Shown here: positions 26,011 through 34,868 of the stretch, one piece after another
How positions within the stretch are numbered: the stretch's first letter is position 1
How the letters are laid out: every line of letters begins with the position of its first letter
DNA from: Acuticoccus sp965213555
Lineage (GTDB): Bacteria > Pseudomonadota > Alphaproteobacteria > Rhizobiales > Amorphaceae
DNA length: 64,000 bases
Assembly (NCBI RefSeq): GCF_965213555.1
Contig: NZ_OZ243890.1
Location: forward strand, 3,100,001 to 3,164,000
Direction of reading: 5' to 3'
Notes under the pieces: generated by a model
Seen by the model: only the letters and a program-made list of their open reading frames with translations
What the model was told of the DNA's origin: nothing
Databases searched by the model: none
Made by a program: the position numbers and the translations under genes

Positions 26011-26922
26011 GTGGCCATCCCCGGACTGCATCACCTCACAGCCATCTGCGGCGCGCCGCAGGCCAACCTGGACTACTACGTCCGCAGGCTCGGACAGCGG
26101 CTCGTCAAGCGGACGGTGAACTTCGACGATCCGGGCACCTACCACCTGTACTACGCCGACCGGACCGGGACGCCGGGGACGATCATGACGTTCTTTCCGT
26201 TCGCCGACGCGGCGCCCGGCCGCGCTGGCCCCGGCATGGCGACCGCCGTCGCCTACCGTCTTCCGGTGGGCGAACTTGAGGGGTGGATGGCGCGCCTCGC
26301 CGAGGACGGCGAGGACTTCCGCGGTCCGTTCGAGCGGTTCGGTGCCCGCGCGATCGCCCTGCGCGACCCGGACGGGCTGACCGTCGAGCTCATCGAGGAC
26401 CCGGGGGCGCGCGAGCCCATGGACGGCTTCCACTCCGTCACCCTGTGGTGCGACGACCCGGAGCCGACGGCGCGCGTCCTCACCGAACTGTTCGGCTACG
26501 AAGCGCACGGGGAAGCTCGTGACGGCGAGGCGACGCGACTGCGCTTCGCTGCACCGGGCGGCGCCCGCGGCGCGGTCGTCGACCTCCTGCACATCGACGC
26601 CCACGGCATCGCGCGCCCCGGGGCGGGGACGATCCATCACGTCGCCTTCCGGGCCGAGAGCGACGACGTGCAGCGCATGTGGCGCGAGCGCGTGCGCGCG
26701 TTCGGGCTCAGCGTGACGCCGGTCATCGACCGGCAGTACTTCAACGCGATCTACTTCCGCGAGCCGGGTGGTGTCCTGTTCGAGATCGCCACCGATCCGC
26801 CAGGGTTCGCCGTGGACGAGGCGCAGGAGGCGCTCGGCAGCGCGCTGAAGCTGCCGGAGCGCTACGAGCCGCGCCGGGACGACATCGAGCGACGGTTGCC
26901 GCCCATCACCGTCCCGTCGTGA
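26011..26922 (+). CDS. VOC-family ring-cleaving dioxygenase-like protein (MhqO-like)
   Basis: 303 residues from a GTG preceded by GAGGAG. Two vicinal-oxygen-chelate modules are seen. The metal ligands fit histidine in GLHHLTAICG, histidine in GFHSVTLWCDD and glutamate in VLFEIATDPPGF. It resembles Bacillus MhqO, a putative hydroquinone dioxygenase involved in quinone resistance. The following esterase gene overlaps its stop codon, matching the MhqO-MhqD association, which supports a role in detoxifying quinones or catechols. The reaction is inferred by homology. Confidence 0.85.
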   Translation: MAIPGLHHLTAICGAPQANLDYYVRRLGQRLVKRTVNFDDPGTYHLYYADRTGTPGTIMTFFPFADAAPGRAGPGMATAVAYRLPVGELEGWMARLAEDGEDFRGPFERFGARAIALRDPDGLTVELIEDPGAREPMDGFHSVTLWCDDPEPTARVLTELFGYEAHGEARDGEATRLRFAAPGGARGAVVDLLHIDAHGIARPGAGTIHHVAFRAESDDVQRMWRERVRAFGLSVTPVIDRQYFNAIYFREPGGVLFEIATDPPGFAVDEAQEALGSALKLPERYEPRRDDIERRLPPITVPS

Positions 26923-27587
26923 GCGCCGACCCTCACCGCGACACCCCGCTCGAGCGCGCCGGCCCTCCCGTCGCGCGCGCCGCCAGCACCATGGTCGCGC
27001 TGCACGGCAGGGGCGCGGACGCCGCGGACATGTTGGCGCTCTGGCAAGCGCTCGCGCTGCCGCAGGTCGCGGTCGCGGCGCCGCAGGCGGCCGGACGCTC
27101 CTGGTGGCCCTCGAGCTTCCTCGCCCCGCTGCCCACCAACGAGCCCGCGTTGTCGTCCGCGCTCGCCCGCGTCGGCCGAGTGGTCGCCGGGCTCAAGGCC
27201 GAGGGGGCGGAGCGGATCGTCCTCCTCGGCTTTAGCCAGGGGGCGTGCCTGGCGCTCGAGCACGCCGCGCGCTCCGGCGAGCGCTGGCACGCGGTGATCG
27301 GGCTGTCGGGCGGCCTCGTCGGCACCGGGGACGGCGATGGCCCGGCGACCGACGCGCTCCATGGGCATGCGCCGAAGGCCTTCGACTACACCGGTCGCCT
27401 CGAGGGCGTGCCGGTCGTCCTCGCCTGCCACGAGCGCGACCCGCACATCCCGCTCGCCCGGGTGCGCGAGAGCGCGTCCGTGCTCGGCGCGATGGGCGCA
27501 TCGGTGACGATGCACGTCCACCCCGGGGCAGGCCACGCCGTCATGGCCGAGGACGTGAAGGCGGTGCGCGCGCTGCTCAACGAGTGA
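26919..27587 (+). CDS. Alpha/beta hydrolase, phospholipase/carboxylesterase family (MhqD-like)
   Basis: 222 residues, cytoplasmic. The oxyanion loop is VALHGRGADAADML, the nucleophile serine is in LGFSQGACLALE, the aspartate is in CHERDPHIPL and the histidine is in HPGAGHAVM, so a full Ser-Asp-His triad is present. The GTG start overlaps the stop of the dioxygenase-like gene (GTGA). The pairing resembles MhqO/MhqD in quinone response systems. No MarR-type regulator is adjacent. Confidence 0.88.
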   Translation: MSADPHRDTPLERAGPPVARAASTMVALHGRGADAADMLALWQALALPQVAVAAPQAAGRSWWPSSFLAPLPTNEPALSSALARVGRVVAGLKAEGAERIVLLGFSQGACLALEHAARSGERWHAVIGLSGGLVGTGDGDGPATDALHGHAPKAFDYTGRLEGVPVVLACHERDPHIPLARVRESASVLGAMGASVTMHVHPGAGHAVMAEDVKAVRALLNE

Positions 27588-27738
27588 CAAGGTGTGGACG
27601 GGCACCGGCACATGGCGCAGTCTGGTTCGGTCCAAGGCATGGCCTCGGAGCGAGCGCTCGCGACGGCGCCGCAGGCACAACGCTGAGGGCCAGTCCCGCG
27701 CTCCAAGCGACGGACCGATGGTAGCGAGGGGCGAGCCA

Positions 27739-27754
27739 TGACGTCAGGATCCTG
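27739..27754. promoter_or_regulatory. Overlapping palindromes upstream of the hydroxyacid/peptide operon
   Basis: TGACGTCA and CAGGATCCTG, both perfect palindromes, overlap by two bases about 100 bp before the first gene of the operon. An operator is possible; no promoter boxes could be assigned. Confidence 0.25.
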
Positions 27755-27850
27755 TCGACCGACAAGCGACGCCGAGGCTCCTCGACGCGACGACGACGTT
27801 GGCGGCCGAGGGTGCGAACCGGTCTGGCCATTGGGACCGAGGGCGGCGTG

Positions 27851-28834
27851 ATGGACACCGTCCTCGTGCTCAAGTCGCTGCGCGCCGAGGGGCTCGCCCT
27901 CCTGCAGCAGCGGCCGGGGACCTCCGTCGTCGTCATCGACGCTCCGACGCCCCAGGGCGTGCTGGACGCGATCGCCAGCGCCGACGCGCTCCTGGTGAAG
28001 AACACGCCGATCACGCCAGCGATGGTCGACGCCGCCGAGCGCCTCAAGGTGGTGTCCAAGCATGGCGTCGGGCTCGACAACCTTCCCGTGGAGCACCTCA
28101 CCTCGCGTGGCGTGCCGGTGACGACGGTGGGCGATGCCAACTCCGGCGCGGTGGCCGAGCACGCGTTGATGCTCATGCTCGCCCTGTCGCGCCGCCTGCC
28201 GCAGTACGACGCCCGCACCCGCGCCGGCGGCTACATCACCGATCCGGACTGGCCGACCCACGAGCTCGCCGGCCGCCGGCTCCTCGTGATCGGGGCCGGC
28301 CGGATCGGGCTGCGCGTCGCCCGCCTCGCCCGCGCGTTCGGGATGGCGGTGGCCGCGCACGACCCTGATGCGAGGGACGAGGACCTCGCTGCCTTAAGGA
28401 TCGAGCCGGCCGCGGACCTTCACGCCGCGCTCGGCGCCGCGGACATCGTCTCGTTGCACTGCCCCCTCACGGAGGCGACGCGTCGCCTGATGGACGCCTC
28501 GAGGCTCGCAGCGATGCGGCCGGGCGCGCTCCTGATCAACACCGGCCGCGGCGGTCTTGTCGACGAGGCGGCCCTGCTCGTCGCGCTGCGTGAGGGACGC
28601 ATCAGCGGGGCCGGTCTCGATGTATTCGAGGTCGAGCCGCCCGATCCCACCAACCCTCTGTTCGCCGAGCGGGGGGTGATCGTCACTCCGCACACGGCAG
28701 CGCTCACCGAGGAGACGTCCATCCGCATGGCACGGGTCGCGGCGCAGAACTGCCTCGCCGGCCTCGAGGGGCGGCTCGCCGCCGACATGGTGGTGAACCC
28801 GGAGGTACTTTTGCGCCACGCGGTGCGCGCATGA
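27851..28834 (+). CDS. D-2-hydroxyacid dehydrogenase (NAD-dependent)
   Basis: 327 residues of the D-isomer-specific 2-hydroxyacid dehydrogenase family. The NAD loop is VIGAGRIGLRVARLARAFG. The Arg-Glu-His set is visible in NTGRGGLVDEAAL, AGLDVFEVEPPD and VTPHTAALTEE. VSKHGVGLDNLPV belongs to the substrate domain. It interconverts a D-2-hydroxy acid and the 2-oxo acid. First gene of an eight-gene operon; the next start (ATG) overlaps its stop. GAGGG precedes the chosen ATG. Exact substrate unknown. Confidence 0.92.
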   Translation: MDTVLVLKSLRAEGLALLQQRPGTSVVVIDAPTPQGVLDAIASADALLVKNTPITPAMVDAAERLKVVSKHGVGLDNLPVEHLTSRGVPVTTVGDANSGAVAEHALMLMLALSRRLPQYDARTRAGGYITDPDWPTHELAGRRLLVIGAGRIGLRVARLARAFGMAVAAHDPDARDEDLAALRIEPAADLHAALGAADIVSLHCPLTEATRRLMDASRLAAMRPGALLINTGRGGLVDEAALLVALREGRISGAGLDVFEVEPPDPTNPLFAERGVIVTPHTAALTEETSIRMARVAAQNCLAGLEGRLAADMVVNPEVLLRHAVRA

Positions 28835-29556
28835 GGGCGAGCGCGTCCGCCATCGCGGCACTCGTCCGCTACGACACGCCGACGGTCTGCAACGGGCTGG
28901 AGGAGATCGGGGCGGGCCACCGGGACGCCGGCTACACGCGACGCACCATGGTGATGGCGCCCGATGGTCTACGCCTCGCCGACGGGGCACGCGCGGTGTG
29001 CGGCCGCGCCAAGACGGTGCGCATCCGCGCCAGCAGGCCGCACGGGCGCAGCGCGTCCGACGCCGCAGCGCTGAAGGCCGCGTACTACGCTTACGTGGCG
29101 GATGCTGACGGCCCGACCGTCATCGTGGTGGAGGACCTCGACGCTGAGCCGGTCGGCGCCTTCTGGGGCGAGGTTCACTCCGCGCTCCACCGGGCGCTCG
29201 GCGCCGTCGGCGTGATCACCAACGGGATCATCCGCGACCTCGACGACCTCGACCCCGCGTTGATGCTCCTCGCCGGCGGGGTCGGCCCGAGCCACGCTCA
29301 CGTCCACTGGGTGGACTACGGCGAAGGGGCCAGCGTGTTCGGCATGAGCGTTGCAGAGGGTGACCTGGTCCACGCCGACCGGCACGGCGCGGTCGTGGTG
29401 CCCGACGACGCCGTCGGCGCGCTGCCGGACGCCATCGAGGCGGTGCGGCAGAGGGAGGCACGGATCCTGGCGCTTACCGCGCGGTCGCCGTTCGACCACG
29501 GGGCGCTGCGCCGCGTGGTCCTCGGGGACACGGCGGAGCCGGGGGAGGGGGCTTGA
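28831..29556 (+). CDS. RraA-like protein (HMG/CHA aldolase / oxaloacetate decarboxylase fold)
   Basis: 241 residues. The RraA fold is shown by VRYDTPTVCNGLEE near the N terminus and by GVITNGIIRDLDDLD, which holds the conserved Arg-Asp of the metal-dependent aldolase class. ADRHGAVVVPDDAV follows. Some members regulate RNase E, but those in catabolic operons usually act as 4-hydroxy-4-methyl-2-oxoglutarate aldolases or oxo-acid decarboxylases. The neighbouring hydroxyacid dehydrogenases favour a catabolic role. Start and stop overlap both neighbours. Confidence 0.85.
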   Translation: MRASASAIAALVRYDTPTVCNGLEEIGAGHRDAGYTRRTMVMAPDGLRLADGARAVCGRAKTVRIRASRPHGRSASDAAALKAAYYAYVADADGPTVIVVEDLDAEPVGAFWGEVHSALHRALGAVGVITNGIIRDLDDLDPALMLLAGGVGPSHAHVHWVDYGEGASVFGMSVAEGDLVHADRHGAVVVPDDAVGALPDAIEAVRQREARILALTARSPFDHGALRRVVLGDTAEPGEGA

Positions 29557-30587
29557 TCGGACGGCTGAACGAGACGCTTGACCTCGACGCGGTCCGCGCG
29601 GCGGTCTCCCCTGAAGCGCGTCGGCTGGTCGAGGATGCCCTCGTCTGGGACATGACGATGCCCTGGACGCCGGACTATGTGGACGTCGAGCGCATCCTGC
29701 CGCGCTTCCACCGCGCCGGCGTCGACCTCGTCTCGCTCACCGTCATGGGGCCGGAGCGCGACCTCGCCGGCACCGTGGCGCACGTCGCCGCGGCGAGCCG
29801 CGCCATCGACGCGCGCGAGGACATGGTGCGCTGCGCGACCGTCGCCGACATCGACGCGGCGCGGGCGTCAGGCAAGCTGGCCCTCATCTACAACTTCCAG
29901 GAGACGAAGCACTTCGACGTGGAGATCGGCCTGATCGCGCTGTTCTACGCGCTCGGCGTGCGCCACGCGCTGCTCGCTTACAACGCCAAGAACCGCGTGG
30001 GAGACGGCTGCGCCGAGCGCACCGACGCGGGGCTGTCGCGCTGGGGCATCGCGGTCGTCGAGGAGATGAACCGCGTCGGCATGCTCGTCGACGGCACGCA
30101 CTCGGGCCATCGCACCACCATGGACGCGATGGAGGTGGCGACCGCGCCGTTCATCTTCTCCCACTGCAACGCCCACGCCGTCGTGCCGCACTACAGGAAC
30201 ATCCGCGACGACCAGATCCGCGCGTGTGCGGCGACCGGCGGCGTCATCGGCGTCAACGGGCTCGGCGAGTTCCTCGACGACGAGCACGCGACGTCGGCGT
30301 CGATGTTCCGCCACATCGACCACATCGCTCAGCTCGTCGGGCCGCGGCACGCCGGGCTCGGGCTCGACTTCGTGCTCGACGTCGAAAGGTTCTGGGACTG
30401 GGTCGCGGCCTACCCGCACATGTGGCCGCCGAGCCCTCCGGTGGAGCGCCGGCGCAGCGCGTTCGCCCAGCCCGAGCAGGTGCTGGAGCTCGCCGACCTC
30501 ATGCTGCGGGCGAACTGGAGCGAGGCGGACGTGCGCGGCGTCCTCGGCCTGAACTTCCGCCGCGTGTGCGAGGCGGTGTGGCGGTGA
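29553..30587 (+). CDS. Peptidase M19 (membrane dipeptidase) homologue lacking the HxD metal motif
   Basis: 344 residues from a TTG overlapping the previous stop (TTGA) and preceded by a G-rich ribosome site. The M19 barrel is recognisable: a bridging-type glutamate at 117 in NFQETKHF, histidine 183 in VDGTHSGHRTT, histidine 204 and arginine 215 in FSHCNAHAVVPHYRNIRDDQ, and aspartate 272 in GLGLDFVLD. The N-terminal HxD that normally holds one zinc is replaced by WDMTMPW (32-38). The enzyme may bind a single metal or act on a non-dipeptide substrate. Despite the family name there is no membrane anchor or signal peptide. Confidence 0.88.
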   Translation: MIGRLNETLDLDAVRAAVSPEARRLVEDALVWDMTMPWTPDYVDVERILPRFHRAGVDLVSLTVMGPERDLAGTVAHVAAASRAIDAREDMVRCATVADIDAARASGKLALIYNFQETKHFDVEIGLIALFYALGVRHALLAYNAKNRVGDGCAERTDAGLSRWGIAVVEEMNRVGMLVDGTHSGHRTTMDAMEVATAPFIFSHCNAHAVVPHYRNIRDDQIRACAATGGVIGVNGLGEFLDDEHATSASMFRHIDHIAQLVGPRHAGLGLDFVLDVERFWDWVAAYPHMWPPSPPVERRRSAFAQPEQVLELADLMLRANWSEADVRGVLGLNFRRVCEAVWR

Positions 30588-32260
30588 GCGACGCGCTCCT
30601 CGCCGTCGAGGGACTGTCGGTGCGCTTCCCCGGCGACCCGGACGCGCGCACGGCGGACGTCCTCGCCGTCGACGACGTTTCGCTGACCGTTCGCCGCGGC
30701 GAGATCCATTGCGTCGTGGGTGAGTCGGGCGCGGGCAAGTCGACGGTGGCGACGGCGGTGCTCGGCCTCATCGACCGCCCCGGCCAGGTCGAGGCAGGGC
30801 GCATCCTGTTCGATGGCGTCGACCTCGCGCGCGCCGACGAGCCGACGTTGCGGCGCCTGCGCGGCCGCCGCATCGGGGCGATCTTCCAAGATCCGTTATC
30901 GGCGCTGAACCCTGTGCTGACCATCGCCGACCAGATGCTCCCGGCACTCGGCCACGCAACAGGCCTCGTCGGGCGCGCGGCGGTGGACAGGGCAGCGGAC
31001 CTGTTGGAGCGCGTCGCCATCGACCGGCCGAGGAAGCGGCTGAGGCAGTACCCGCACGAGCTGTCGGGCGGGATGCGCCAGCGCGTCGTCATCGCCATCG
31101 CGATCTCGGGCTCGCCGGACCTCCTCGTCGCCGACGAGCCGACGACGGCGCTCGACGTCTCGATCCAGTCCGGCGTGCTGCGCCTCATCGAGGGGCTCGT
31201 CGCGGACCTTGAGATCGGCGTTCTCCTCATCACCCACGACATGGCGGTGGTGGCGGAGGTCGCCGACCGGGTCACCGTCATGCGGCACGGCCGCGTGGTG
31301 GAGGAGGGGCCGAAGGCGCAGGTGCTGTTCGCGCCGCGCGCGCCCTACACCTGTGACCTCATCGCCGCGGTCCCTCGGGCGGACGTGCGAATGGAGCGCT
31401 TCCGCGGTCCCGAGCCGACGCCGCGCGACGACGGCCCGATCCTCTCGCTGTCGGACGTCACCGTCGTGTTCCGCGGCGCGCGGACGCTGCGCGGCGGTGC
31501 CAATGACGTGCGTGCGGTGGACGGCGTGTCGCTCGACGTTGCCCGGGGCGAGGCGTTCGGGCTGGTCGGCGAGTCGGGGTCCGGCAAGTCGACCCTCGCG
31601 CGCGTCGCCTGTGGCCTCCAGGGGGTCGACGGCGGCACCGTCACCTACGACGGCAGGGACATCACGCGCCTCGCGCACGACAGGTCGCTGCGCCGCGATG
31701 CGCTCTCCATGCAGATGATCTTCCAGGACCCGTTCGCCTCGTTGAACCCGCGCCAGAAGGTCATCGACGCGCTGACCGAGCCTCAGGCGGTCGCCGGGCG
31801 AGGCACGCGCGAGGAGCGCCGCGCCCGCGCCATCGAGGCGTTGAAGAGCGTCGGCCTCGACGAAGGCGCGGCGAGCAAGCACCCGCACGCGTTCTCCGGC
31901 GGGCAACGCCAGCGCATCTCCATCGCCCGCGCCCTCGTCATGGAGCCGGCGTTCCTGATCTGCGACGAGCCGACCTCGGCGCTCGACGTGTCGGTCCAGG
32001 CGCAGGTGCTCGAGGTGCTGAACGCGCTTCGCCAACGGCTCGGGCTGACGCTCCTCTTCATCAGCCACGACCTCGCCGTGGTGCGCCAGCTCTGCGACCG
32101 GATCGCGGTGATGAGGTCGGGGCAGGTGCGCGAGGTCGGACCGACGGAGGCGATCTTCGAGGCGCCCCAGGACGCCTACACGCGCGAGCTCCTGCGTCTC
32201 GCGCCGAAGTTCCAGCCGGATGCAGCCACACGGTCGCAGCCCGCAGCGGTCTCGGCCTAA
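30584..32260 (+). CDS. Peptide ABC transporter, fused DppD-DppF ATP-binding protein
   Basis: 558 residues with two complete ATPase domains. First: Walker A GESGAGKST, signature LSGGMRQR, Walker B LLVADEPTTALD. Second, from about residue 285: GESGSGKST, FSGGQRQR, LICDEPTSALD. Each has the C-terminal oligopeptide-type extension (PYTCDLIAAVP and AYTRELLRLAP). One chain thus replaces the usual DppD and DppF. It powers the importer formed with the next three genes. The GTG overlaps the preceding stop; a GTG two codons earlier is also possible. Confidence 0.93.
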   Translation: MSDALLAVEGLSVRFPGDPDARTADVLAVDDVSLTVRRGEIHCVVGESGAGKSTVATAVLGLIDRPGQVEAGRILFDGVDLARADEPTLRRLRGRRIGAIFQDPLSALNPVLTIADQMLPALGHATGLVGRAAVDRAADLLERVAIDRPRKRLRQYPHELSGGMRQRVVIAIAISGSPDLLVADEPTTALDVSIQSGVLRLIEGLVADLEIGVLLITHDMAVVAEVADRVTVMRHGRVVEEGPKAQVLFAPRAPYTCDLIAAVPRADVRMERFRGPEPTPRDDGPILSLSDVTVVFRGARTLRGGANDVRAVDGVSLDVARGEAFGLVGESGSGKSTLARVACGLQGVDGGTVTYDGRDITRLAHDRSLRRDALSMQMIFQDPFASLNPRQKVIDALTEPQAVAGRGTREERRARAIEALKSVGLDEGAASKHPHAFSGGQRQRISIARALVMEPAFLICDEPTSALDVSVQAQVLEVLNALRQRLGLTLLFISHDLAVVRQLCDRIAVMRSGQVREVGPTEAIFEAPQDAYTRELLRLAPKFQPDAATRSQPAAVSA

Positions 32261-32288
32261 ACCCAACAACGACAGGGAGAGAGCACTC

Positions 32289-33866
32289 ATGAAGACGACA
32301 CTTGCCATCGGCGCCGCCGCGCTCGTGGCCCTCACCGCGCCGACGATGGCGCAGCAGGCCGTGCCGGACGAACTCACCATCGGCATGTCGGTGACGCCCA
32401 GCACGCTCGACGTGCACCTCAGCGCGCTCGGCTCCGACGAGCAGTACTACCGCCATGTCTACGACCCGCTGGTGCAGTCCGACCCTGACCTGCAGCCCGT
32501 GCCGGCGCTTGCCACATCGTGGGAGCTCATCGACGACACGACGTGGGAGTTTGAGCTGCGGGAAGGCGTCACCTTCCACGACGGGTCGGAGTTCAACGCG
32601 GAGGACGTCAAGTTCTCGCTGGACCGCCTCGGGACGGTGCCGGGGTCCGACGGGCTCAACGCGGAGAAGATGGACGCCATCGAGGAGCTCGAGATCGTCG
32701 ATCCGCTGACGATCCGCATCCACACGAAGGAGCCGACCCCGGACCTCCTGTCGCGCCTCTACCAGCAGTTCATCATCTCCAACGAGCTCCCTCAGGACGT
32801 CGCGACGGAGGACTTCAACTCCGGCGAGGCGGCCATCGGCACCGGACCGTTCGAGTTCGAGAGCTGGCAGCGCGGCGAGGCGCTCGTGCTCACCGCCAAC
32901 GAGGACTACTGGGGCGGGGCGCCGCTCGTCGACCGCATCGTCATGCGCGAGATGGCGAACGACGGGGCCCGCGTCGCCGCGCTCCTCGCCGGCGACGTCG
33001 ACATGGTCGACGCGGTTCCACCGCTCGACGTGGCGCGCCTCAATCAGGCCGGCGACGTGAACATCGTCACCGGCCCGTCCTCGCGGACGATCTTCCTGCA
33101 GTTCAACACCGCCGCGGAGACCGCGCCGATGACGACGGCGAAGGGCGGCGGCGCGCTCGAGGAGAACCCGTTCCGCGACCCCAAGGTCCGCGAGGCGATC
33201 TCCCTGGCCGTCAATCAGGACCTCATCGTCGACCGTGTGATGGAGGGGCTCGCGACCGTCGCGAACCAGCCGTTGCCGGAGGGCTTCGAGGGCTCGGCGC
33301 GCGACCTTGGCGCCCCCACCTACGACGTCGATCGAGCGCGGGAGCTCCTCGCGGAGGCGGGCTACGAGGACGGCTTTGCCACCGTCCTCGCGTGCTCGAA
33401 CGACCGCTACATCAACGACGCCAAGATCTGCCAGGCGGCCGGCCAGATGCTGGCGGCCATCGGCATCGACGCCACCGTGGAGACGATGCCGAAGTCGGTC
33501 TACTTCGGCCGCATGCGCGAGGGGGAGTTCCCGTTCTTCATGCTCGGCTGGGGCAACTCGCAGGGGACGGCGACCTCGGTCCTGAAGTCCGTCGTCGCGA
33601 CGAAGGACGACGAGGCGGGCTACGGCTCCTGGAACGGGGGCTTCTCCGACCCCGAGGTGGACGCGCTCATCAAGGAGGGTGAGGTCCTCATGGATCCCGA
33701 GGCGCGGGACGACGCCCTCGCGGAGGCGACCGCCCTCGCCATGGAGCGGCACGCCGTGGTGCCCCTGCACCAGCAGCCGGTCGTCGTCGGCATGCGCGGG
33801 GATTATCCCTACACGACCTACCAGGACGAGGGGTTCCGCGCCTTCCTCATCGGCAAGGAAGAGTGA
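32289..33866 (+). CDS. Peptide/family-5 ABC transporter substrate-binding protein
   Basis: 525 residues with a signal peptide (MKTTLAIGAAALVALTAPTM, cleavage likely after AQQA). It has the SBP_bac_5 framework: YDPLVQSDPDLQPVPALATSW, VTFHDGSEFNAEDVKFSLDR, GTGPFEFESWQRGEAL and a C-terminal lobe with DEAGYGSWNGGFSDPEVDAL. It collects a peptide or another ligand of this family in the periplasm. GGGAGAGAG precedes the ATG. The surrounding M19, GGT and hydroxyacid genes suggest a modified peptide or opine-like ligand, which is a guess. Confidence 0.93.
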   Translation: MKTTLAIGAAALVALTAPTMAQQAVPDELTIGMSVTPSTLDVHLSALGSDEQYYRHVYDPLVQSDPDLQPVPALATSWELIDDTTWEFELREGVTFHDGSEFNAEDVKFSLDRLGTVPGSDGLNAEKMDAIEELEIVDPLTIRIHTKEPTPDLLSRLYQQFIISNELPQDVATEDFNSGEAAIGTGPFEFESWQRGEALVLTANEDYWGGAPLVDRIVMREMANDGARVAALLAGDVDMVDAVPPLDVARLNQAGDVNIVTGPSSRTIFLQFNTAAETAPMTTAKGGGALEENPFRDPKVREAISLAVNQDLIVDRVMEGLATVANQPLPEGFEGSARDLGAPTYDVDRARELLAEAGYEDGFATVLACSNDRYINDAKICQAAGQMLAAIGIDATVETMPKSVYFGRMREGEFPFFMLGWGNSQGTATSVLKSVVATKDDEAGYGSWNGGFSDPEVDALIKEGEVLMDPEARDDALAEATALAMERHAVVPLHQQPVVVGMRGDYPYTTYQDEGFRAFLIGKEE

Positions 33867-33902
33867 CCGCCGAGCCCACCCACCGGCGCGCCGGATGACG
33901 GT

Positions 33903-34868
33903 GTGACCGTCTTCCTCCTGAAGCGCCTCGGCGAGGCGATCGTGGCCCTCTTCGTGGTCTCGGTCGCCGTGTTCGCCGGCGTCTACGCCATCGGCGACCC
34001 GCTGTCGCTCCTCGTGCCGCCGGACGCGACCGCGGCGACCGAGGCGGCCATCGCCGCCGAGCTCGGCCTCGACCGGCCGCTCCCCTTGCAGTACGCCGCG
34101 TTCGTCGCCAACGCGCTGGAGGGGGACTTCGGCGTCTCGTTCTTCTACCGCGAGCCGGCGCTTCAGGTGATCGCCGAGCGCCTGCCCGCCACGCTCGAGC
34201 TCGCCACGGTCGCCATGGTGATCGCGACCTTCGTCGGCGTCCCGCTCGGGCTGTGGGCGGGGATGCACCCCGGCACCATCCTCGACCGCACCATCGTGAC
34301 TGGCTCGGTGCTCGGCTTCTCCATCCCCACCTTCATGGTGGGGCTCGTCTTCATCCTCGTGTTCGCGGTCGTGCTCGGCTGGCTCCCGTCGGGCGGGCGC
34401 GGCGACACCGTCGAGGTGTTCGGCGTGCGCCTCTCCGTCCTCACCCTCGACGGGTGGACGCACCTCCTGCTGCCTGCCGCGAACCTTGCGCTGTTCCCGC
34501 TCGCGTTCATCGTGCGCCTGGCCCGCTCGGGGATGCGAGAGGCGCTGTCGCTCGACTTCGTGCGCTTCGCCCGTGCGCAGGGGCTCTCGCGCGGCAAGGT
34601 GGTGCGGCTGCACATCCTGAAGTTCGTGGCGATCCCCATCGTCACGCTGGTCGGGCTGCAGTTCGGCATCCTCATCGCGTTCGCGGTGGTGACGGAGCAG
34701 ATCTTCGCCTGGCCGGGGATGGGCAAGCTCCTCATCGACGCGATCAACCAGCTCGATCGCCCGCTCATCGTGGCGTACATCCTGATGACGTCGGTGCTCT
34801 TCATCGCCATCAACCTCGTGGTGGACCTGCTGTACGGCCTCCTCGACCCCCGGGCGCGGCTCGGATGA
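33903..34868 (+). CDS. Peptide ABC transporter permease, DppB-like
   Basis: 321 residues with about six helices. The N-terminal helix is followed by the ELGLDRPLPLQYAAFVANAL and GDFGVSFFYREPALQVI segments typical of DppB/OppB. The EAA loop is in FVRFARAQGLSRGKVVRLHIL, and EQIFAWPGMGKLLIDAI lies near the end. GTG start. Its stop overlaps the ATG of the partner permease. Confidence 0.94.
   Translation: MTVFLLKRLGEAIVALFVVSVAVFAGVYAIGDPLSLLVPPDATAATEAAIAAELGLDRPLPLQYAAFVANALEGDFGVSFFYREPALQVIAERLPATLELATVAMVIATFVGVPLGLWAGMHPGTILDRTIVTGSVLGFSIPTFMVGLVFILVFAVVLGWLPSGGRGDTVEVFGVRLSVLTLDGWTHLLLPAANLALFPLAFIVRLARSGMREALSLDFVRFARAQGLSRGKVVRLHILKFVAIPIVTLVGLQFGILIAFAVVTEQIFAWPGMGKLLIDAINQLDRPLIVAYILMTSVLFIAINLVVDLLYGLLDPRARLG

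Noticed and set aside
28831..29556. Annotation as RNase E inhibitor RraA
   Set aside because: The fold is RraA-like, but the gene is embedded in a catabolic and transport operon and keeps the aldolase Arg-Asp motif. An enzyme role is more probable.
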